Source: Cumulibacter manganitolerans
GTDB taxonomy: Bacteria > Actinomycetota > Actinomycetes > Mycobacteriales > Antricoccaceae
DNA: 43,903 nt
Assembly: GCF_009602465.1 (NCBI RefSeq)
Contig: NZ_WBKP01000031.1
Span: forward strand, 1 to 43,903
Reading direction: 5' to 3'
In this document: positions 30,401-39,486 of the stretch, piece after piece
Layout of the letters: each line of letters starts with the position of its first letter
Position numbering within the stretch: the stretch's first letter is position 1
Position numbers and translations under genes: made by a program
The notes under the pieces: generated by a model
Seen by the model: only the letters and a program-made list of their open reading frames with translations
The model's database searches: none
What the model was told of the DNA's origin: nothing

Positions 30401-30438
30401 GCACCGGTGACGTCGTAGTCGACGTCCCGGTGCTTTTT
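30401..30438 (+). terminator. Intrinsic terminator of sucCD
   Basis: GCACCGG (30401-30407), a bulged T, and GACGTCG (30409-30415) pair with CGACGTC (30420-30426) and CCGGTGC (30427-30433) around loop TAGT. TTTTT (30434-30438) follows. This is the only terminator in the window with a full T run. Confidence 0.95.
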
Positions 30439-30573
30439 CGTTGCCAACCCGTTGCGCCCGCGCCACTGTGGGTGCACGTGTTACGTGGGTGTTTGGCATA
30501 AGGTGAGCGCAGCAAGACACGACCGCCGTGCCGCGGCGTCGTCCTACGCGACTGAACTTAAGAAGGGTTCGCA

Positions 30574-31455
30574 ATGTCATTTCCGAACGGCGGTCAGCCC
30601 GGCCAGCCCGGCCAGCCGCAGGAGTGGGGTCAGCCGCAGGGCGGCCAGCCCCAGCAGTGGGGCCAGCCCCAGGCCGGCCAGCCGCAGCACGGTGGCCAGC
30701 AGACGTGGGGCCAGGCGGCATCGACCGGATTCAACAAGGTGAAGACCGGCTCCGGCTTCAACCCGAGCGCGGTGCGCCCCGGCCAGTGGATCGCGCTCGG
30801 CCTGTGGGTGCTGACGATCATCGCGCTGTCGATCCCGTTCGTGTCCGTCGGCGGCGAGACCATCGACACCGGCTACGGGACGTCGTACACCTCGCCGGAC
30901 TACAGCGTGTCGGGGTGGAACGGTGGCCTGCTGGTCATGTTCTTCATCTGCGCGCTGCTCGCCGCGGTCGCGGCGGCGATCGAGCTGTTCGTGCCGACGC
31001 TGCGCCTGCCCTTCCCGATGGCGTTCGTGACCGGCGGTCTGCTCGGTCTGGCCGGCCTGTTCGGCATCATCGAGTTCCTGACCGACATCAGCAGCCTGAA
31101 GTACTACAGCGCGGGCGGCTGGATCATGCTCATCCTGTCGCTGGTCGCGCTCGCGGGCGCCGTCCTGGAGATCATGACCGCGCTCAAGGCGCCGAAGGCC
31201 GCCGGCACCGCCGGTGCCGCCCAGTGGGGCCAGCCCGCCGCCGGCCAGTGGGGCGCGCCGCAGACCGGTGGCCACCCGGCGCAGCCGCAGGGCCAGTGGG
31301 GCGCGCCGCAGAGCGGTGGCCAGCCGCTTCCCCCGCACACCGGCGGTCAGCCGGTTCCGCCGCAGACCGGCGGGCAGCCTGCCCAGCCGCAGCAGCAGTG
31401 GGGCCAGAACCCGCCGCAGGGCCAGCCCGGCCAGTGGGGCAACCCGCAGGGCTAG
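30574..31455 (+). CDS. DUF5336-like membrane protein with Q/G/P-rich ends
   Basis: A 293-residue protein. Both ends are low-complexity: WGQP and GGQP repeats fill ~residues 5-45 and ~210-293. Between them are four membrane helices (for example GQWIALGLWVLTIIALSIPF and PFPMAFVTGGLLGLAGLFG). The layout and place match the mycobacterial '34 kDa antigen-like' DUF5336 protein Rv0954, which from memory follows sucD and precedes perM. ATG 30574 has AAGGG seven bases upstream. A role in envelope growth is only suggested by its PerM neighbour. Confidence 0.87.
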   Translation: MSFPNGGQPGQPGQPQEWGQPQGGQPQQWGQPQAGQPQHGGQQTWGQAASTGFNKVKTGSGFNPSAVRPGQWIALGLWVLTIIALSIPFVSVGGETIDTGYGTSYTSPDYSVSGWNGGLLVMFFICALLAAVAAAIELFVPTLRLPFPMAFVTGGLLGLAGLFGIIEFLTDISSLKYYSAGGWIMLILSLVALAGAVLEIMTALKAPKAAGTAGAAQWGQPAAGQWGAPQTGGHPAQPQGQWGAPQSGGQPLPPHTGGQPVPPQTGGQPAQPQQQWGQNPPQGQPGQWGNPQG

Positions 31456-31476
31456 CCTTCGCACCCCGTCGTAGCG

Positions 31477-31519
31477 CATCGGCGCCGGCCGCACCGCACT
31501 GGTGAAGCCGGCGCCGATG
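31477..31519. terminator. Hairpin between DUF5336-like and aminotransferase genes
   Basis: CATCGGCGCCGGC (31477-31489) pairs perfectly with GCCGGCGCCGATG (31507-31519), 13 bp with a 17-base loop. It comes 22 bp after the DUF5336-like stop, so it is its likely terminator. No T run. Confidence 0.7.
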
Positions 31520-31541
31520 TCGTCCCTCAGCAGGTGCGGCC

Positions 31542-31659
31542 CGGCGTCTCGATGTCGCTTCGCCTGGCGGCTCCGCTCGCGCGACGACCGTGGGGTGATC
31601 GGCGCCGTCACCACGGTCGTCGAGCGAGGGCGAGGAACGAGCCCGACGTCGAGACGCCG
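31542..31659. repeat. Compound inverted repeat between convergent genes
   Basis: Nested arms. Outer 31542-31557 with 31644-31659 (15 of 16 paired, CGGCGTCTCGA...); inner CTCGC (31576-31580) plus CGACGACCGTGG (31582-31593) with CCACGGTCGTCG (31611-31622) plus GCGAG (31624-31628). It ends just before the aminotransferase stop at 31672. The 'GTCTCGA...CGACCACGG' style resembles dispersed intergenic elements common in high-GC actinobacteria; no copy elsewhere in this window. Confidence 0.65.
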
Positions 31660-31671
31660 TGCGCCGAGCGG

Positions 31672-32901
31672 CTAGCGGCGGATGGTCTCCAGGTACTCGG
31701 CGATCCGGCCGATCGCCTCGGTCAGCACGTCGGTGTCCGGGAGGGTGACCAGCCGGAAGTGGTCGGGCTCGAACCAGTTGAAGCCGGTGCCGTGCGTGAC
31801 CAGGATCTTCTTGGCCCGCAGCAGGTCGACGACGAACTGCTGGTCGTCCTGGATCGGGTAGACCTCCGGGTCCAGCCGGGGGAAGCAGTACAGCGCGCCG
31901 TGCGGCTCCACGCAGCTCACGCCGGGGATCTCGTTCAGCAGCCGGTTGGCGAGCTTGATCTGCTCGAAGAACCGGCCGCCGGGCACGATCAGCTCGTCGA
32001 TCGACTGGCGTCCGCCCAGCGCGGTCTGGATGGCATGCTGCGCGGGCACGTTGGCGCACATCCGCATGTTGGCCAGCAGGGTCAGGCCCTCCAGGAAGTC
32101 GCCGGCCAGGTGCTTCGGGCCGGAGACCATCACCCAGCCGGCCCGGTACCCGCACACCCGGTAGGCCTTCGAGAGACCGCTGAAGGTCAGGCAGAGGACG
32201 TCGTCCGCGGCGTACGTCGCGACGTGGTGATGCACCGGGGTGACCGCACCGTCGGAGTAGAGGATCTTCTCGTAGATCTCGTCGGCCATCAGCACCAGGT
32301 TGTGCCGCCGCGCGATGTCGACCAGGCCCTTGACCGTGTCCTCGGAGTAGACCGCGCCGGTCGGGTTGTTGGGGTTGATCACGACGAGCGCGTGCGTGTT
32401 CTCGGTGATCTTCGATTCGATGTCGTCGAGGTCGGGGTTCCAGCCGTTCGACTCGTCGCAGCGGTAGTGCACCGGCGTACCGCCGGACAGCGACACCGCG
32501 CCGGTCCACAGCGGGTAGTCCGGCGCCGGGATCAGGATCTCGTTGCCGTCGTCGGTGAACGCCTGCAGCACCATGGTGATGAGCTCGGAGACGCCGTTGC
32601 CGATGTAGACGTCGTCGACCACCGTCTCCACCAGGCCGCGGGACTGGTAGTACTGCGCGACGGCCGTGCGCGCCGAGTAGATGCCGCGCGAGTCCGAGTA
32701 GCCCTGCGAGTCGGGCAGGTTGTGGACCATATCCGCGACGATCGCGTCGGGTGCCTCGAACCCGAACGGCGCGGTGTTGCCGATGTTCAGCTTGAGGATC
32801 TTGTGCCCCTCGGCCTCGAGCCGCTGCGCCTCGACGAGGATCGGCCCTCGGACGTCGTACCGGACGTGGCGAAGCTTCTGGCTCTGGACTATCTGGCGCA
32901 T
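31672..32901 (-). CDS. Alanine-type aminotransferase (class I/II)
   Basis: A 409-residue fold-type I PLP aminotransferase of the AlaA/AlaT branch. The PLP lysine is Lys245 in SGLSKAYRVCGYRAGW. NPNNPTG (176-182) and DEIYEKILY (207-215) are the usual cofactor-binding motifs. It probably converts alanine and 2-oxoglutarate to pyruvate and glutamate. I start at ATG 32901 (N-terminus RQIVQSQKLRHVRYDVRGP, as in the family). GACCAT ends six bases before it and no ribosome site is seen, again the leaderless pattern. It is inserted between the DUF5336-like and PerM-like genes on the opposite strand. Confidence 0.93.
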   Translation of the reverse strand: MRQIVQSQKLRHVRYDVRGPILVEAQRLEAEGHKILKLNIGNTAPFGFEAPDAIVADMVHNLPDSQGYSDSRGIYSARTAVAQYYQSRGLVETVVDDVYIGNGVSELITMVLQAFTDDGNEILIPAPDYPLWTGAVSLSGGTPVHYRCDESNGWNPDLDDIESKITENTHALVVINPNNPTGAVYSEDTVKGLVDIARRHNLVLMADEIYEKILYSDGAVTPVHHHVATYAADDVLCLTFSGLSKAYRVCGYRAGWVMVSGPKHLAGDFLEGLTLLANMRMCANVPAQHAIQTALGGRQSIDELIVPGGRFFEQIKLANRLLNEIPGVSCVEPHGALYCFPRLDPEVYPIQDDQQFVVDLLRAKKILVTHGTGFNWFEPDHFRLVTLPDTDVLTEAIGRIAEYLETIRR

Positions 32902-33036
32902 CCCTAGATGGTCCCAGACCGTCCGCGCGGGCCGCACACCGCTCTGCCGTGTCGGCGCGGGGTGACGAACCAGCCACCTCCCGGCCGTACGGCGTGGACG
33001 CTTGGTCGATCGGCGGCCCTCTGTGAGGCTTCTGGG

Positions 33037-34671
33037 GTGAGCGCCGGATCTTCCCCTTCAGCGTCGCCGGAGGTGCGTGCGGAGCACTCCCGCGCCGAGT
33101 CCAACCCCGTCGTCTGGGGAGCCATCTCGGCGGTCGGCGTCCTGCTGGCCGGGCTGATCGTGCTCATCGCGTTCAGCCTGGTGTCGTGGTCGCTGGAGCA
33201 CCCGGCCGGCGCCTCCGCCGCCAGCGCCGCGCACGTCGGCGTCCAGGCGTTCTACCTCGCGCACGGCGTGCCGCTGCCCGTCTCGTGGGGTGTGCTGTCG
33301 GTGCCGCCGCTGCTGGTCACCGGCCTGCTGGCGATGTTCTTCTACCGCTCGGGGCGCAGCGCGGTGCGCGCCTGCGCGCTGCGGTCGCCGCTGCGGATCG
33401 CCGAGTGCACCGCAGCGATGGGCATCACCTACACCGCGGCCAGCGTGATGCTCACGTCGGTGGCCTACCCGGGGCCGCGCCTGCTCGACCTGGGCCGGGT
33501 GGCGCTCGCGGCCGGGCTGCTGTCCACCCTCGCGCCGCTGGCCGGCATGCTGCGCGAGAGCGGGTACGGCGCCCGCGTCGTCGCCGCGCTGCCCGGCCCG
33601 TCGTACGCCTACACGCGCGGCGCCCTCGCGGCGTGGTGGGCGCTCGGGGCGATGAGCGCGCTCGCCGTGTTCAGCTCCCTCGTGATCGGCTTCAGCGAGA
33701 CCAGCGCGCTGACCGCAGCGCTCTCGCCGTCCGGCCTCGGCGGGCTGACCGTCATCGCGATCAGCATCGGCTACCTGCCCAACGCGATGCTGCTCGCGGT
33801 CGCGTTCGGCAGCGGCGCCGGTTTCGGCCTCGGCGACGGCTCGCAGTTCACGCTCACCGGCGTACGGCGTGACGCGCTGCCGACCTTCCCGCTGTTCGCG
33901 GCGCTGCCGCACGAGACCGGCCTGCTGACCTGGCTCGTGGTGCTGGTCCCGGCCGTGGCGGCGGTCGTCGGCGCGCTGACCATGACGCGGCACCTGGAGC
34001 GCGAGCACCGGACCCCGGTCAACCTGCTCACCGGCAGCGTGCTCGGCAGCGCCCTGGTCGCCCTCGGTGTCCTGGGCGTCGCGCTGGTCGGGTGGGGGAG
34101 CCTCGGCGACGGGCGGCTGGCGAGCGTCGGGGCCGCGCCGCTGCGGACGGCGATCTGGCTGTTCGCCGCGGTGCTGGTGGTCGGCACGGTCGCCGCGTTC
34201 GTCGCAACCGCCCGGGCCCTCACGCCGGCCGCCGTGGCCCGCCGCAAGCGGGCGCTGTCGGTCATCGAGACGACCGCCGAGCTGAAGGACCACGACGGCG
34301 ACGAGGTCGCCGAGCTCGAGACCGACCTCACCGGGCGCCCGGTCATCTCCACGAAGCTGGCGATGCGGCGGCTGGCCCGCACCGGCCGGGTCGCCGCCGC
34401 CCGCACCAGGCGCGGCGAGGAGGACGGCCGCAGCGCGAAGAAGACCCCGTCGGCGTCCCTCAGCGTCGTCAAGCGGGCGCAGGAGGCGAAGGCCGCCGCC
34501 GTCGTCGAGCAGCAGCGCGCGGCGAAGAAGAACCGCGCCGCGAAGCCCGCGTCGCGCAGCGGGCGCGCCACGCCGTCCGGATCCGGCGCCACCCCTGCGC
34601 GCGGTGGCCGGTCGTCCCGCGTCCGCCGGCCGTCGGGTACGGGTGCGAGCCCGGTGCGTCGCACCCGCTGA
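33037..34671 (+). CDS. PerM-like cell division membrane protein (DUF6350)
   Basis: A 544-residue protein with about eight to nine membrane helices in residues ~25-400. It ends in a long basic, Ala/Lys/Arg-rich tail (~residues 430-544, for example AAKKNRAAKPASRSGRAT). The family includes mycobacterial PerM (Rv0955), which from memory is needed for division and persistence and is encoded just before purN, as here. GTG 33037 has no ribosome site; GAGGCT ends six bases before it, compatible with a leaderless mRNA. It starts 136 bp from the divergent aminotransferase gene. Confidence 0.87.
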   Translation: MSAGSSPSASPEVRAEHSRAESNPVVWGAISAVGVLLAGLIVLIAFSLVSWSLEHPAGASAASAAHVGVQAFYLAHGVPLPVSWGVLSVPPLLVTGLLAMFFYRSGRSAVRACALRSPLRIAECTAAMGITYTAASVMLTSVAYPGPRLLDLGRVALAAGLLSTLAPLAGMLRESGYGARVVAALPGPSYAYTRGALAAWWALGAMSALAVFSSLVIGFSETSALTAALSPSGLGGLTVIAISIGYLPNAMLLAVAFGSGAGFGLGDGSQFTLTGVRRDALPTFPLFAALPHETGLLTWLVVLVPAVAAVVGALTMTRHLEREHRTPVNLLTGSVLGSALVALGVLGVALVGWGSLGDGRLASVGAAPLRTAIWLFAAVLVVGTVAAFVATARALTPAAVARRKRALSVIETTAELKDHDGDEVAELETDLTGRPVISTKLAMRRLARTGRVAAARTRRGEEDGRSAKKTPSASLSVVKRAQEAKAAAVVEQQRAAKKNRAAKPASRSGRATPSGSGATPARGGRSSRVRRPSGTGASPVRRTR

Positions 34672-34696
34672 GCGGCGCCCATTAGGATGGAGAGCC

Positions 34697-35290
34697 GTGC
34701 CCTCCACTAGTCCCGAGCCGTTGCGCCTCGTCGCGCTCGTCTCCGGCAGCGGCACCCTCCTGCAGTCCCTGCTCGACGCGTGCGCCGACCCGGCGTACGG
34801 CGCCCGCGTGGTCGCGGTCGGCGCGGACCGGTCCGGCATCCAGGGCCTGCAGCGCGCGCAGGACGCCGGGATCCCGACGTTCGTGCGCCGCGTGGGCGAC
34901 TACCCGACGCGCGAGGAGTGGAACACCGCCCTCGCCGAGGCCGTGGCCGAGCACCGCCCCGACTGGGTGATCAGCGCCGGCTTCATGAAGATCGTCGGGA
35001 CGCCGTTCCTGTCCCGCTTCGGCGGACGGATGATCAACACCCACCCGGCCCTGCTGCCGGCCTTCCCCGGCGCGCACGGCGTCCGCGACGCGCTGGCGTA
35101 CGGCGTCCGCGTCACCGGATGCACGCTGTTCACCGTCGACGAGGGCATCGACACCGGCCCGATCATCGCCCAGCGCGCCTGCGAGGTGCGCCCGGACGAC
35201 ACCGAGGAATCCCTGCACGAACGCATCAAGGTGCTCGAGCGCCAGCTGCTGGTCGACACGATCGCCGGCTTCGTCGCCGAGCGCACCTGA
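34697..35290 (+). CDS. purN: Phosphoribosylglycinamide formyltransferase
   Basis: Transfers a formyl group from 10-formyl-THF to GAR in purine synthesis (197 residues). The N-terminal [13 protein letters not shown] binds the phosphate. The catalytic Asn-His pair is in [13 protein letters not shown], and the catalytic Asp is in [11 protein letters not shown] 34697 has GGAGAG just upstream; TAGGAT overlaps it and could be a -10. purH follows 61 bp downstream. Its cofactor comes from the folate pool in which FolD (38627) works. Confidence 0.96.
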   Translation: MPSTSPEPLRLVALVSGSGTLLQSLLDACADPAYGARVVAVGADRSGIQGLQRAQDAGIPTFVRRVGDYPTREEWNTALAEAVAEHRPDWVISAGFMKIVGTPFLSRFGGRMINTHPALLPAFPGAHGVRDALAYGVRVTGCTLFTVDEGIDTGPIIAQRACEVRPDDTEESLHERIKVLERQLLVDTIAGFVAERT

Positions 35291-35351
35291 GCGCCCCGCC
35301 CACCGCACACCCGACCGCGACGCACCCGCACGAGCACTGGAGAGGCCAACC

Positions 35352-36899
35352 ATGGACAAGATCGAGATCAAGCGCGCACTGGTGAGCGTCTACGACAAGA
35401 CGGGCCTGGACGAGCTCGCCGCCGGCCTCACGGCCGCCGGGGTCGCGATCGTGTCGACCGGCTCGACCGCGGGCCGGCTGCGGGACGCCGGCGCCGACGT
35501 CACCGAGGTCGCCGACCTCACCGGGTTCCCCGAGTGCCTGGACGGCCGGGTGAAGACGCTGCACCCGAAGGTGCACGCCGGGATCCTCGCCGACCGCCGC
35601 CTCGACGCGCACGTCCAGCAGCTGGCCGACCTCGGCGTCGAGCCGTTCGACCTGGTGATCTGCAACCTCTACCCGTTCTCCCAGACGGTCGCCGGCGGCG
35701 CGAGCCCCGACGAGTGCGTCGAGCAGATCGACATCGGCGGACCGTCGATGGTGCGGGCCGCCGCCAAGAACCACCCCAGCGTCGCGGTCGTCACCTCGCC
35801 CGAGCAGTACGGCGAGCTGCTCGCCGCGGTGCAGGCCGGCGGGTTCACCCTCGAGCAGCGCAAGCGGCTCGCCGCGCAGGCGTTCGCGCACACCGCGGCG
35901 TACGACGCGGCGGTCTCCAGCTGGTTCGCCAGCGTCTACGCGCCCGCCGACGACTCCCGCTTCCCGGACTTCATGGCCGCCACCTGGCGGCGCGCCGACG
36001 TCCTGCGGTACGGCGAGAACCCGCACCAGCAGGCCGCGGTGTACACCAGCGATGCGCCCGGCATCGCGCACGCCGAGGTGCTGCACGGCAAGGCGATGTC
36101 GTACAACAACTACGTGGACGCCGACGCGGCCCGGCGCGCGGCGTACGACTTCAGCGAGCCGGCCGTCGCGATCATCAAGCACGCCAACCCGTGCGGCATC
36201 GCGGTCGGCGACGACATCGCGGCGGCACACCGCAAGGCGCACGCCTGCGACCCGCTGTCGGCGTTCGGCGGGGTGATTGCGGCGAACCGCCCGGTCAGCG
36301 TCGAGATGGCGACCCAGGTGGCCGAGGTGTTCACCGAGGTGCTCATCGCGCCCGGCTTCGAGGACGGCGCGCTGGACGTGCTGCGCGGCAAGAAGAACAT
36401 CCGCCTGCTGCAGCTCGACCCGATCGAAGGCGCGACCACGGAGCTGCGGCCGATCTCCGGCGGCGCGCTCGTGCAGCAGCTCGACGCGATCGACGCGCCG
36501 GGCGACGCGGCGTCCACCTGGACGCTCGCTGCCGGCGAGGCGGCCGACGAGCAGACCCTGGCGGACCTGCAGTTCGCGTGGCGGGCCGTGCGCGCGGTGA
36601 AGTCCAACGCCATCCTGCTGGCCGAGGACGGTGCGACGATCGGCGTCGGCATGGGGCAGGTCAACCGCGTCGACTCCGCCAAGCTCGCCGTCGCCCGCGC
36701 CGGCGAGCGGGTGCGCGGCACGGTCGCGGCGTCCGATGCGTTCTTCCCGTTCGCGGACGGCTTCGAGGTGCTCGCCGAGGCGGGCGTGCGGGCCGTCGTC
36801 CAGCCCGGCGGGTCGGTGCGCGACGCGGAGGTCGTCGAGGCCGCGACCAAGGCCGGCGTCACGATGTACTTCACCGGTACCCGGCACTTCTTCCACTAG
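35352..36899 (+). CDS. purH: Bifunctional AICAR transformylase / IMP cyclohydrolase
   Basis: The last two steps to IMP (515 residues). The N-terminal MGS-type cyclohydrolase domain (~1-195) includes [11 protein letters not shown] and [15 protein letters not shown]. The C-terminal transformylase domain has [10 protein letters not shown] and the catalytic KHANPCG (~residues 276-282). It ends TGTRHFFH, the family tail. ATG 35352 has GGAGAGG seven bases upstream. purN-purH is the mycobacterial order. A family 1 palindrome follows five bases after the stop. Confidence 0.98.
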   Translation: MDKIEIKRALVSVYDKTGLDELAAGLTAAGVAIVSTGSTAGRLRDAGADVTEVADLTGFPECLDGRVKTLHPKVHAGILADRRLDAHVQQLADLGVEPFDLVICNLYPFSQTVAGGASPDECVEQIDIGGPSMVRAAAKNHPSVAVVTSPEQYGELLAAVQAGGFTLEQRKRLAAQAFAHTAAYDAAVSSWFASVYAPADDSRFPDFMAATWRRADVLRYGENPHQQAAVYTSDAPGIAHAEVLHGKAMSYNNYVDADAARRAAYDFSEPAVAIIKHANPCGIAVGDDIAAAHRKAHACDPLSAFGGVIAANRPVSVEMATQVAEVFTEVLIAPGFEDGALDVLRGKKNIRLLQLDPIEGATTELRPISGGALVQQLDAIDAPGDAASTWTLAAGEAADEQTLADLQFAWRAVRAVKSNAILLAEDGATIGVGMGQVNRVDSAKLAVARAGERVRGTVAASDAFFPFADGFEVLAEAGVRAVVQPGGSVRDAEVVEAATKAGVTMYFTGTRHFFH

Positions 36900-36903
36900 G
36901 CCT

Positions 36904-36964
36904 GTTCTGCGGGGCAGCCAGTGACGCTATCGGCCCGATAGCGTTCCGGGCTGCCCCGCAGAAC
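36904..36964. repeat. 61-bp palindromic repeat, family 1 copy B
   Basis: GTTCTGCGGGGCAGCC (36904-36919) pairs perfectly with GGCTGCCCCGCAGAAC (36949-36964). A second palindrome is nested inside: ACGCTATCGG-C-CCGATAGCGT. It lies between convergent purH and a membrane-protein gene, so it may terminate both. Confidence 0.92.
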
Positions 36965-36995
36965 CGCGTGGCGTGCGGGCGCACGTCGCAGGCGG

Positions 36996-37601
36996 TTACC
37001 TGCGGAAGCCGAGCAGCGCGCCGACGAGCGCGGGCAGCCAGGCGCCGACGGTCACCCACCCCATGCCGCTGATCGAGTCGACCAGCTTGCCGTTCGTGGC
37101 GATCATGAGCAGTACCGGGCAGCCGAGCATCAGCAGCGCACCGATCAGCGCCGTCGCCGCCGCGCCGCCGTGCGGCCGCGCCGCGAACATCGTCAGCCCG
37201 GCGATGAGCGTCAGCAGCGATCCCAAGGCGAGCACGAGGGGCGCGAGGCCGATGAACAGGCCGGTCGACAGCGGGATGCTGTTGCCGGCCTCCTTGAGAA
37301 CGTCGATCGCCGACATGACGGGTAGCTTGCCCTGGCCGTTGGGCACCAGGCAGGCCGCGAGCCCGGCGAGCGAGCCGATCAGCAGCAGGACGCCGGCGAT
37401 GGGGTTCGAGCGGGCGAGCGGCTCGTCGGCATCGACCGTGTCGTAGCCGGGGTACACCGGCCGGTAGCCGGCCTGCTCCCCGCGGTACCCGCCCGGCTCG
37501 CGCCGGTAGCCGGCCTGCTCAGCCCGGGCGCCGCCGTACTGCTGCGGTGCGCGGCCCGGACCATTGCGCGGAGCGTCGTATCCGCCGTCGGGGTAGCTCA
37601 T
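36996..37601 (-). CDS. Small membrane protein (paralogue 1)
   Basis: A 201-residue protein. Residues 1-62 are Gly/Tyr/Arg-rich and disordered (AGYRREPGGYRGEQAGYRP). Four membrane helices follow (PIAGVLLLIGSLAGLAACLV; LAPLVLALGSLLTLIAGLTMF; AAATALIGALLMLGCPVLL; and a last one ending LLGFRR). The core pattern of an R-x-NP-x-AG-x-LL-x-x-(I/V)G start and a GALLGF(R/A) end is shared with the next gene upstream (37868-38515). The two are paralogues of unknown function. ATG 37601 has GGAGAGG upstream. It converges with purH. Confidence 0.8.
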   Translation of the reverse strand: MSYPDGGYDAPRNGPGRAPQQYGGARAEQAGYRREPGGYRGEQAGYRPVYPGYDTVDADEPLARSNPIAGVLLLIGSLAGLAACLVPNGQGKLPVMSAIDVLKEAGNSIPLSTGLFIGLAPLVLALGSLLTLIAGLTMFAARPHGGAAATALIGALLMLGCPVLLMIATNGKLVDSISGMGWVTVGAWLPALVGALLGFRR

Positions 37602-37668
37602 GATCCTCTCCAGGGTCTCGAGGGCGCCAGGTCACCGGCCACGTGCCCGACCGGTGGGCCGTACAGTT

Positions 37669-37710
37669 CCGCCGTCCGCCGTCCGCCGTCCGCCGTCCGC
37701 CGTCCGCCGC
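37669..37710. repeat. 7-bp tandem repeat
   Basis: Five perfect copies of CCGCCGT (37669-37703) and a sixth ending in C (37704-37710), in the 266-bp gap between the two small membrane genes. The period is 7, not 3, so it is not a coding repeat. Such repeats can vary in copy number by slippage. Confidence 0.85.
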
Positions 37711-37722
37711 CGAGGCCGGGAA

Positions 37723-37858
37723 GCGGTGGGTTCCACCCCGCTATGGGCGCCGGAGCGGGGTAGAACCCACCGCCAGCGGAGGGATCGGAGTGAAACCCAC
37801 CGCCAGCGGAGGACCGGGAACCCACCGCCGGAGCTCGGAGCGCGGGACAACCCACCGC
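37723..37858. repeat. GGTGGGTT/AACCCACC repeat element, locus 2
   Basis: GCGGTGGGTT (37723-37732) is followed by four AACCCACCGC copies at 37764, 37794, 37819 and 37849 (steps 30, 25 and 30 bp). 37723-37742 pairs with 37754-37773 (about 18 of 20). Together with the 7-bp repeat this accounts for most of the gap upstream of the 37601 gene. It is too short and too close to locus 1 to be a CRISPR array. Confidence 0.75.
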
Positions 37859-37867
37859 CGGCGCCGG

Positions 37868-38515
37868 CTACTTGCGGGCGAAGCCGACCAGCGCGCCGAT
37901 GATGGTCGGGATGCAGGCCAGCAGCAGCAGCCACAACCAGATCTGCGCGCCGTTGAAGATCGACGTACCCCCCACGATGATCAGCGCGAGGGACGCGATG
38001 AGCATCAGGATGCCCAGGGTCATCCCGGTCCGGGCCGCGCCGGCGTGCCACTTGGGGGCGAACATCTGCGCGCCGGCGGCGAGGACGCCGAGACCGCACA
38101 GGAACACGACGATGATCGCCGCGCCCTTGATGATCGAGTTGACGTCGGCCGCCTTGAACAGGTCGACTGTCTGCGCGAGCGGGATCTTCGAGCCCGAGCC
38201 TGGGATGAGGCCCCAGAGGACGCCCATCAACCCGCCGACGATCAGCAGGATGCCCGCCGCGGGATTCGCCCGCGGCTTGGTGGCGAGCCGTTCCTGCGGA
38301 GGTGCCACCAGCCGGTCGCGCTCGACGTAGGTCTCGCGGGCCGGTGGGGCGTCGTAGCCGTCACGGCCGTCGTAGGCGGGGTCGCGCCGCGCGTCGCGGG
38401 CGTCGTAGGCGGGATCGCGCCGCGGATCGCGGGCGTCGTAGGCGGGTTCGCGGCCGTCGTAGGCGGGCTCGCGCCGGGCGTCTCGGCCGTACGGGTCGTT
38501 CGTCGGTACGCTCAT
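37868..38515 (-). CDS. Small membrane protein (paralogue 2)
   Basis: A 215-residue protein. The N-terminal ~75 residues are charged repeats of the form (R/K)xPAYDxRD (REPAYDGREPAYDARDPRRD...). A four-helix membrane domain then begins ANPAAGILLIVGGLMGVLWG and ends IIGALVGFARK. It shares its core with the 36996-37601 protein, so the two look like a tandem duplication. ATG 38515 has GGAGGG upstream; an in-frame codon 21 residues earlier has none. Function unknown. It is adjacent to divergent folD. Confidence 0.8.
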   Translation of the reverse strand: MSVPTNDPYGRDARREPAYDGREPAYDARDPRRDPAYDARDARRDPAYDGRDGYDAPPARETYVERDRLVAPPQERLATKPRANPAAGILLIVGGLMGVLWGLIPGSGSKIPLAQTVDLFKAADVNSIIKGAAIIVVFLCGLGVLAAGAQMFAPKWHAGAARTGMTLGILMLIASLALIIVGGTSIFNGAQIWLWLLLLACIPTIIGALVGFARK

Positions 38516-38614
38516 GATCCCTCCAGGGGGTCGGCGGCGGGCGAACTTGCCGCACCGCATGGACCAACGATGGCACACCCCACGCCGTCGTGCGGGCGCT
38601 TAATGCGACCGTGA

Positions 38615-38620
38615 CACAAT
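38615..38620 (+). promoter_or_regulatory. Likely leaderless -10 box of folD
   Basis: CACAAT ends six bases before the folD ATG (38627), which would make ATG the first codon of the mRNA. No Shine-Dalgarno is seen there. The -35 region is poor. Confidence 0.5.
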
Positions 38621-38626
38621 GTGCCC

Positions 38627-39484
38627 ATGACTGCGACGATCCTCGACGGCAAGGCTGCCGCAGCAGCCATCAAGGCAGAGCTCAAGACCCGCGTCGAGGC
38701 ATTGGCCCAGCAGGGCGTCGTACCCGGGCTGGGCACCATCCTCGTCGGCGACGACCCGGGTAGCCAGGCGTACGTGCGCGGCAAGCACCGGGACTGCGCG
38801 GAGGTCGGCATCGCCAGCATCCGCCGTGACCTGCCCGCCGACGCGAGCCAGGACGACGTGCTCGAGGCCGTCGCCGAGCTGAACGCCGACCCCGGGTGCA
38901 CCGGCTACATCGTCCAGCTGCCGCTGCCGGCCGGGCTGGACGCCGACGCGGCCCTCGAGGCGATCGATCCCCGCAAGGACGCCGACGGCCTGCACCCGGT
39001 GAGCCTGGGCAAGCTGGTGCTCGGCATCGACGGCCCGCTGCCGTGCACGCCCCGCGGTATCGCCGACCTGCTGCGCCGCTACGACGTCCCGATGAACGGC
39101 GCGGACGCCGTGATCGTCGGCCGCGGCGTGACCGCCGGCCGCCCGCTCAGCCTGCTGCTGACCCGCCGCTCCGAGAACTGCACGGTGACCATCTGCCACA
39201 CCGGCACGAAGGACCTCGCCGAGCACACCCGCCGCGCCGACATCGTGGTCGCGGCCGCAGGCTCGCCCGGGCTGATCACCGGCGACATGATCAAGCCCGG
39301 CGCCGCCGTCGTCGACGTCTCGTCCAACCGGACCGACGACGGCCTGGTCGGCGACACCACGCCGGACGTCCGCGAGGTGGCCGGCTACCTGGCGCCGATG
39401 CCCGGCGGAGTGGGGCCGATGACCCGGGCGATGCTGCTGCTGAACGTCGTGGAGGCGGCCGAGCGGGCCGCGAGCCGCGGATAG
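38627..39484 (+). CDS. folD: Bifunctional methylene-THF dehydrogenase/cyclohydrolase
   Basis: Interconverts 5,10-methylene-THF and 10-formyl-THF (285 residues). The catalytic Tyr and Lys are in [12 protein letters not shown] (Y-x-x-x-K). QLPLP, DADGLHP and the NADP-binding [14 protein letters not shown] follow, and the end has [13 protein letters not shown] 38627 lies six bases after a CACAAT box. DUF3017 follows 2 bp downstream, as in mycobacteria (Rv3356c-Rv3355c, from memory). Confidence 0.97.
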   Translation: MTATILDGKAAAAAIKAELKTRVEALAQQGVVPGLGTILVGDDPGSQAYVRGKHRDCAEVGIASIRRDLPADASQDDVLEAVAELNADPGCTGYIVQLPLPAGLDADAALEAIDPRKDADGLHPVSLGKLVLGIDGPLPCTPRGIADLLRRYDVPMNGADAVIVGRGVTAGRPLSLLLTRRSENCTVTICHTGTKDLAEHTRRADIVVAAAGSPGLITGDMIKPGAAVVDVSSNRTDDGLVGDTTPDVREVAGYLAPMPGGVGPMTRAMLLLNVVEAAERAASRG

Positions 39485-39486
39485 CC

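Noticed and set aside
30481-30504. A promoter with CATAAG/TAAGGT before the DUF5336-like gene
   Set aside because: The -10 candidates are plausible but no -35 fits at 16-18 bp; left out of the feature list.
37764-37858. A CRISPR array, because of four AACCCACCGC copies about 30 bp apart
   Set aside because: The repeated part is only 10-19 bp, steps are uneven (30, 25, 30), the 'spacers' resemble each other, and no cas gene is nearby.
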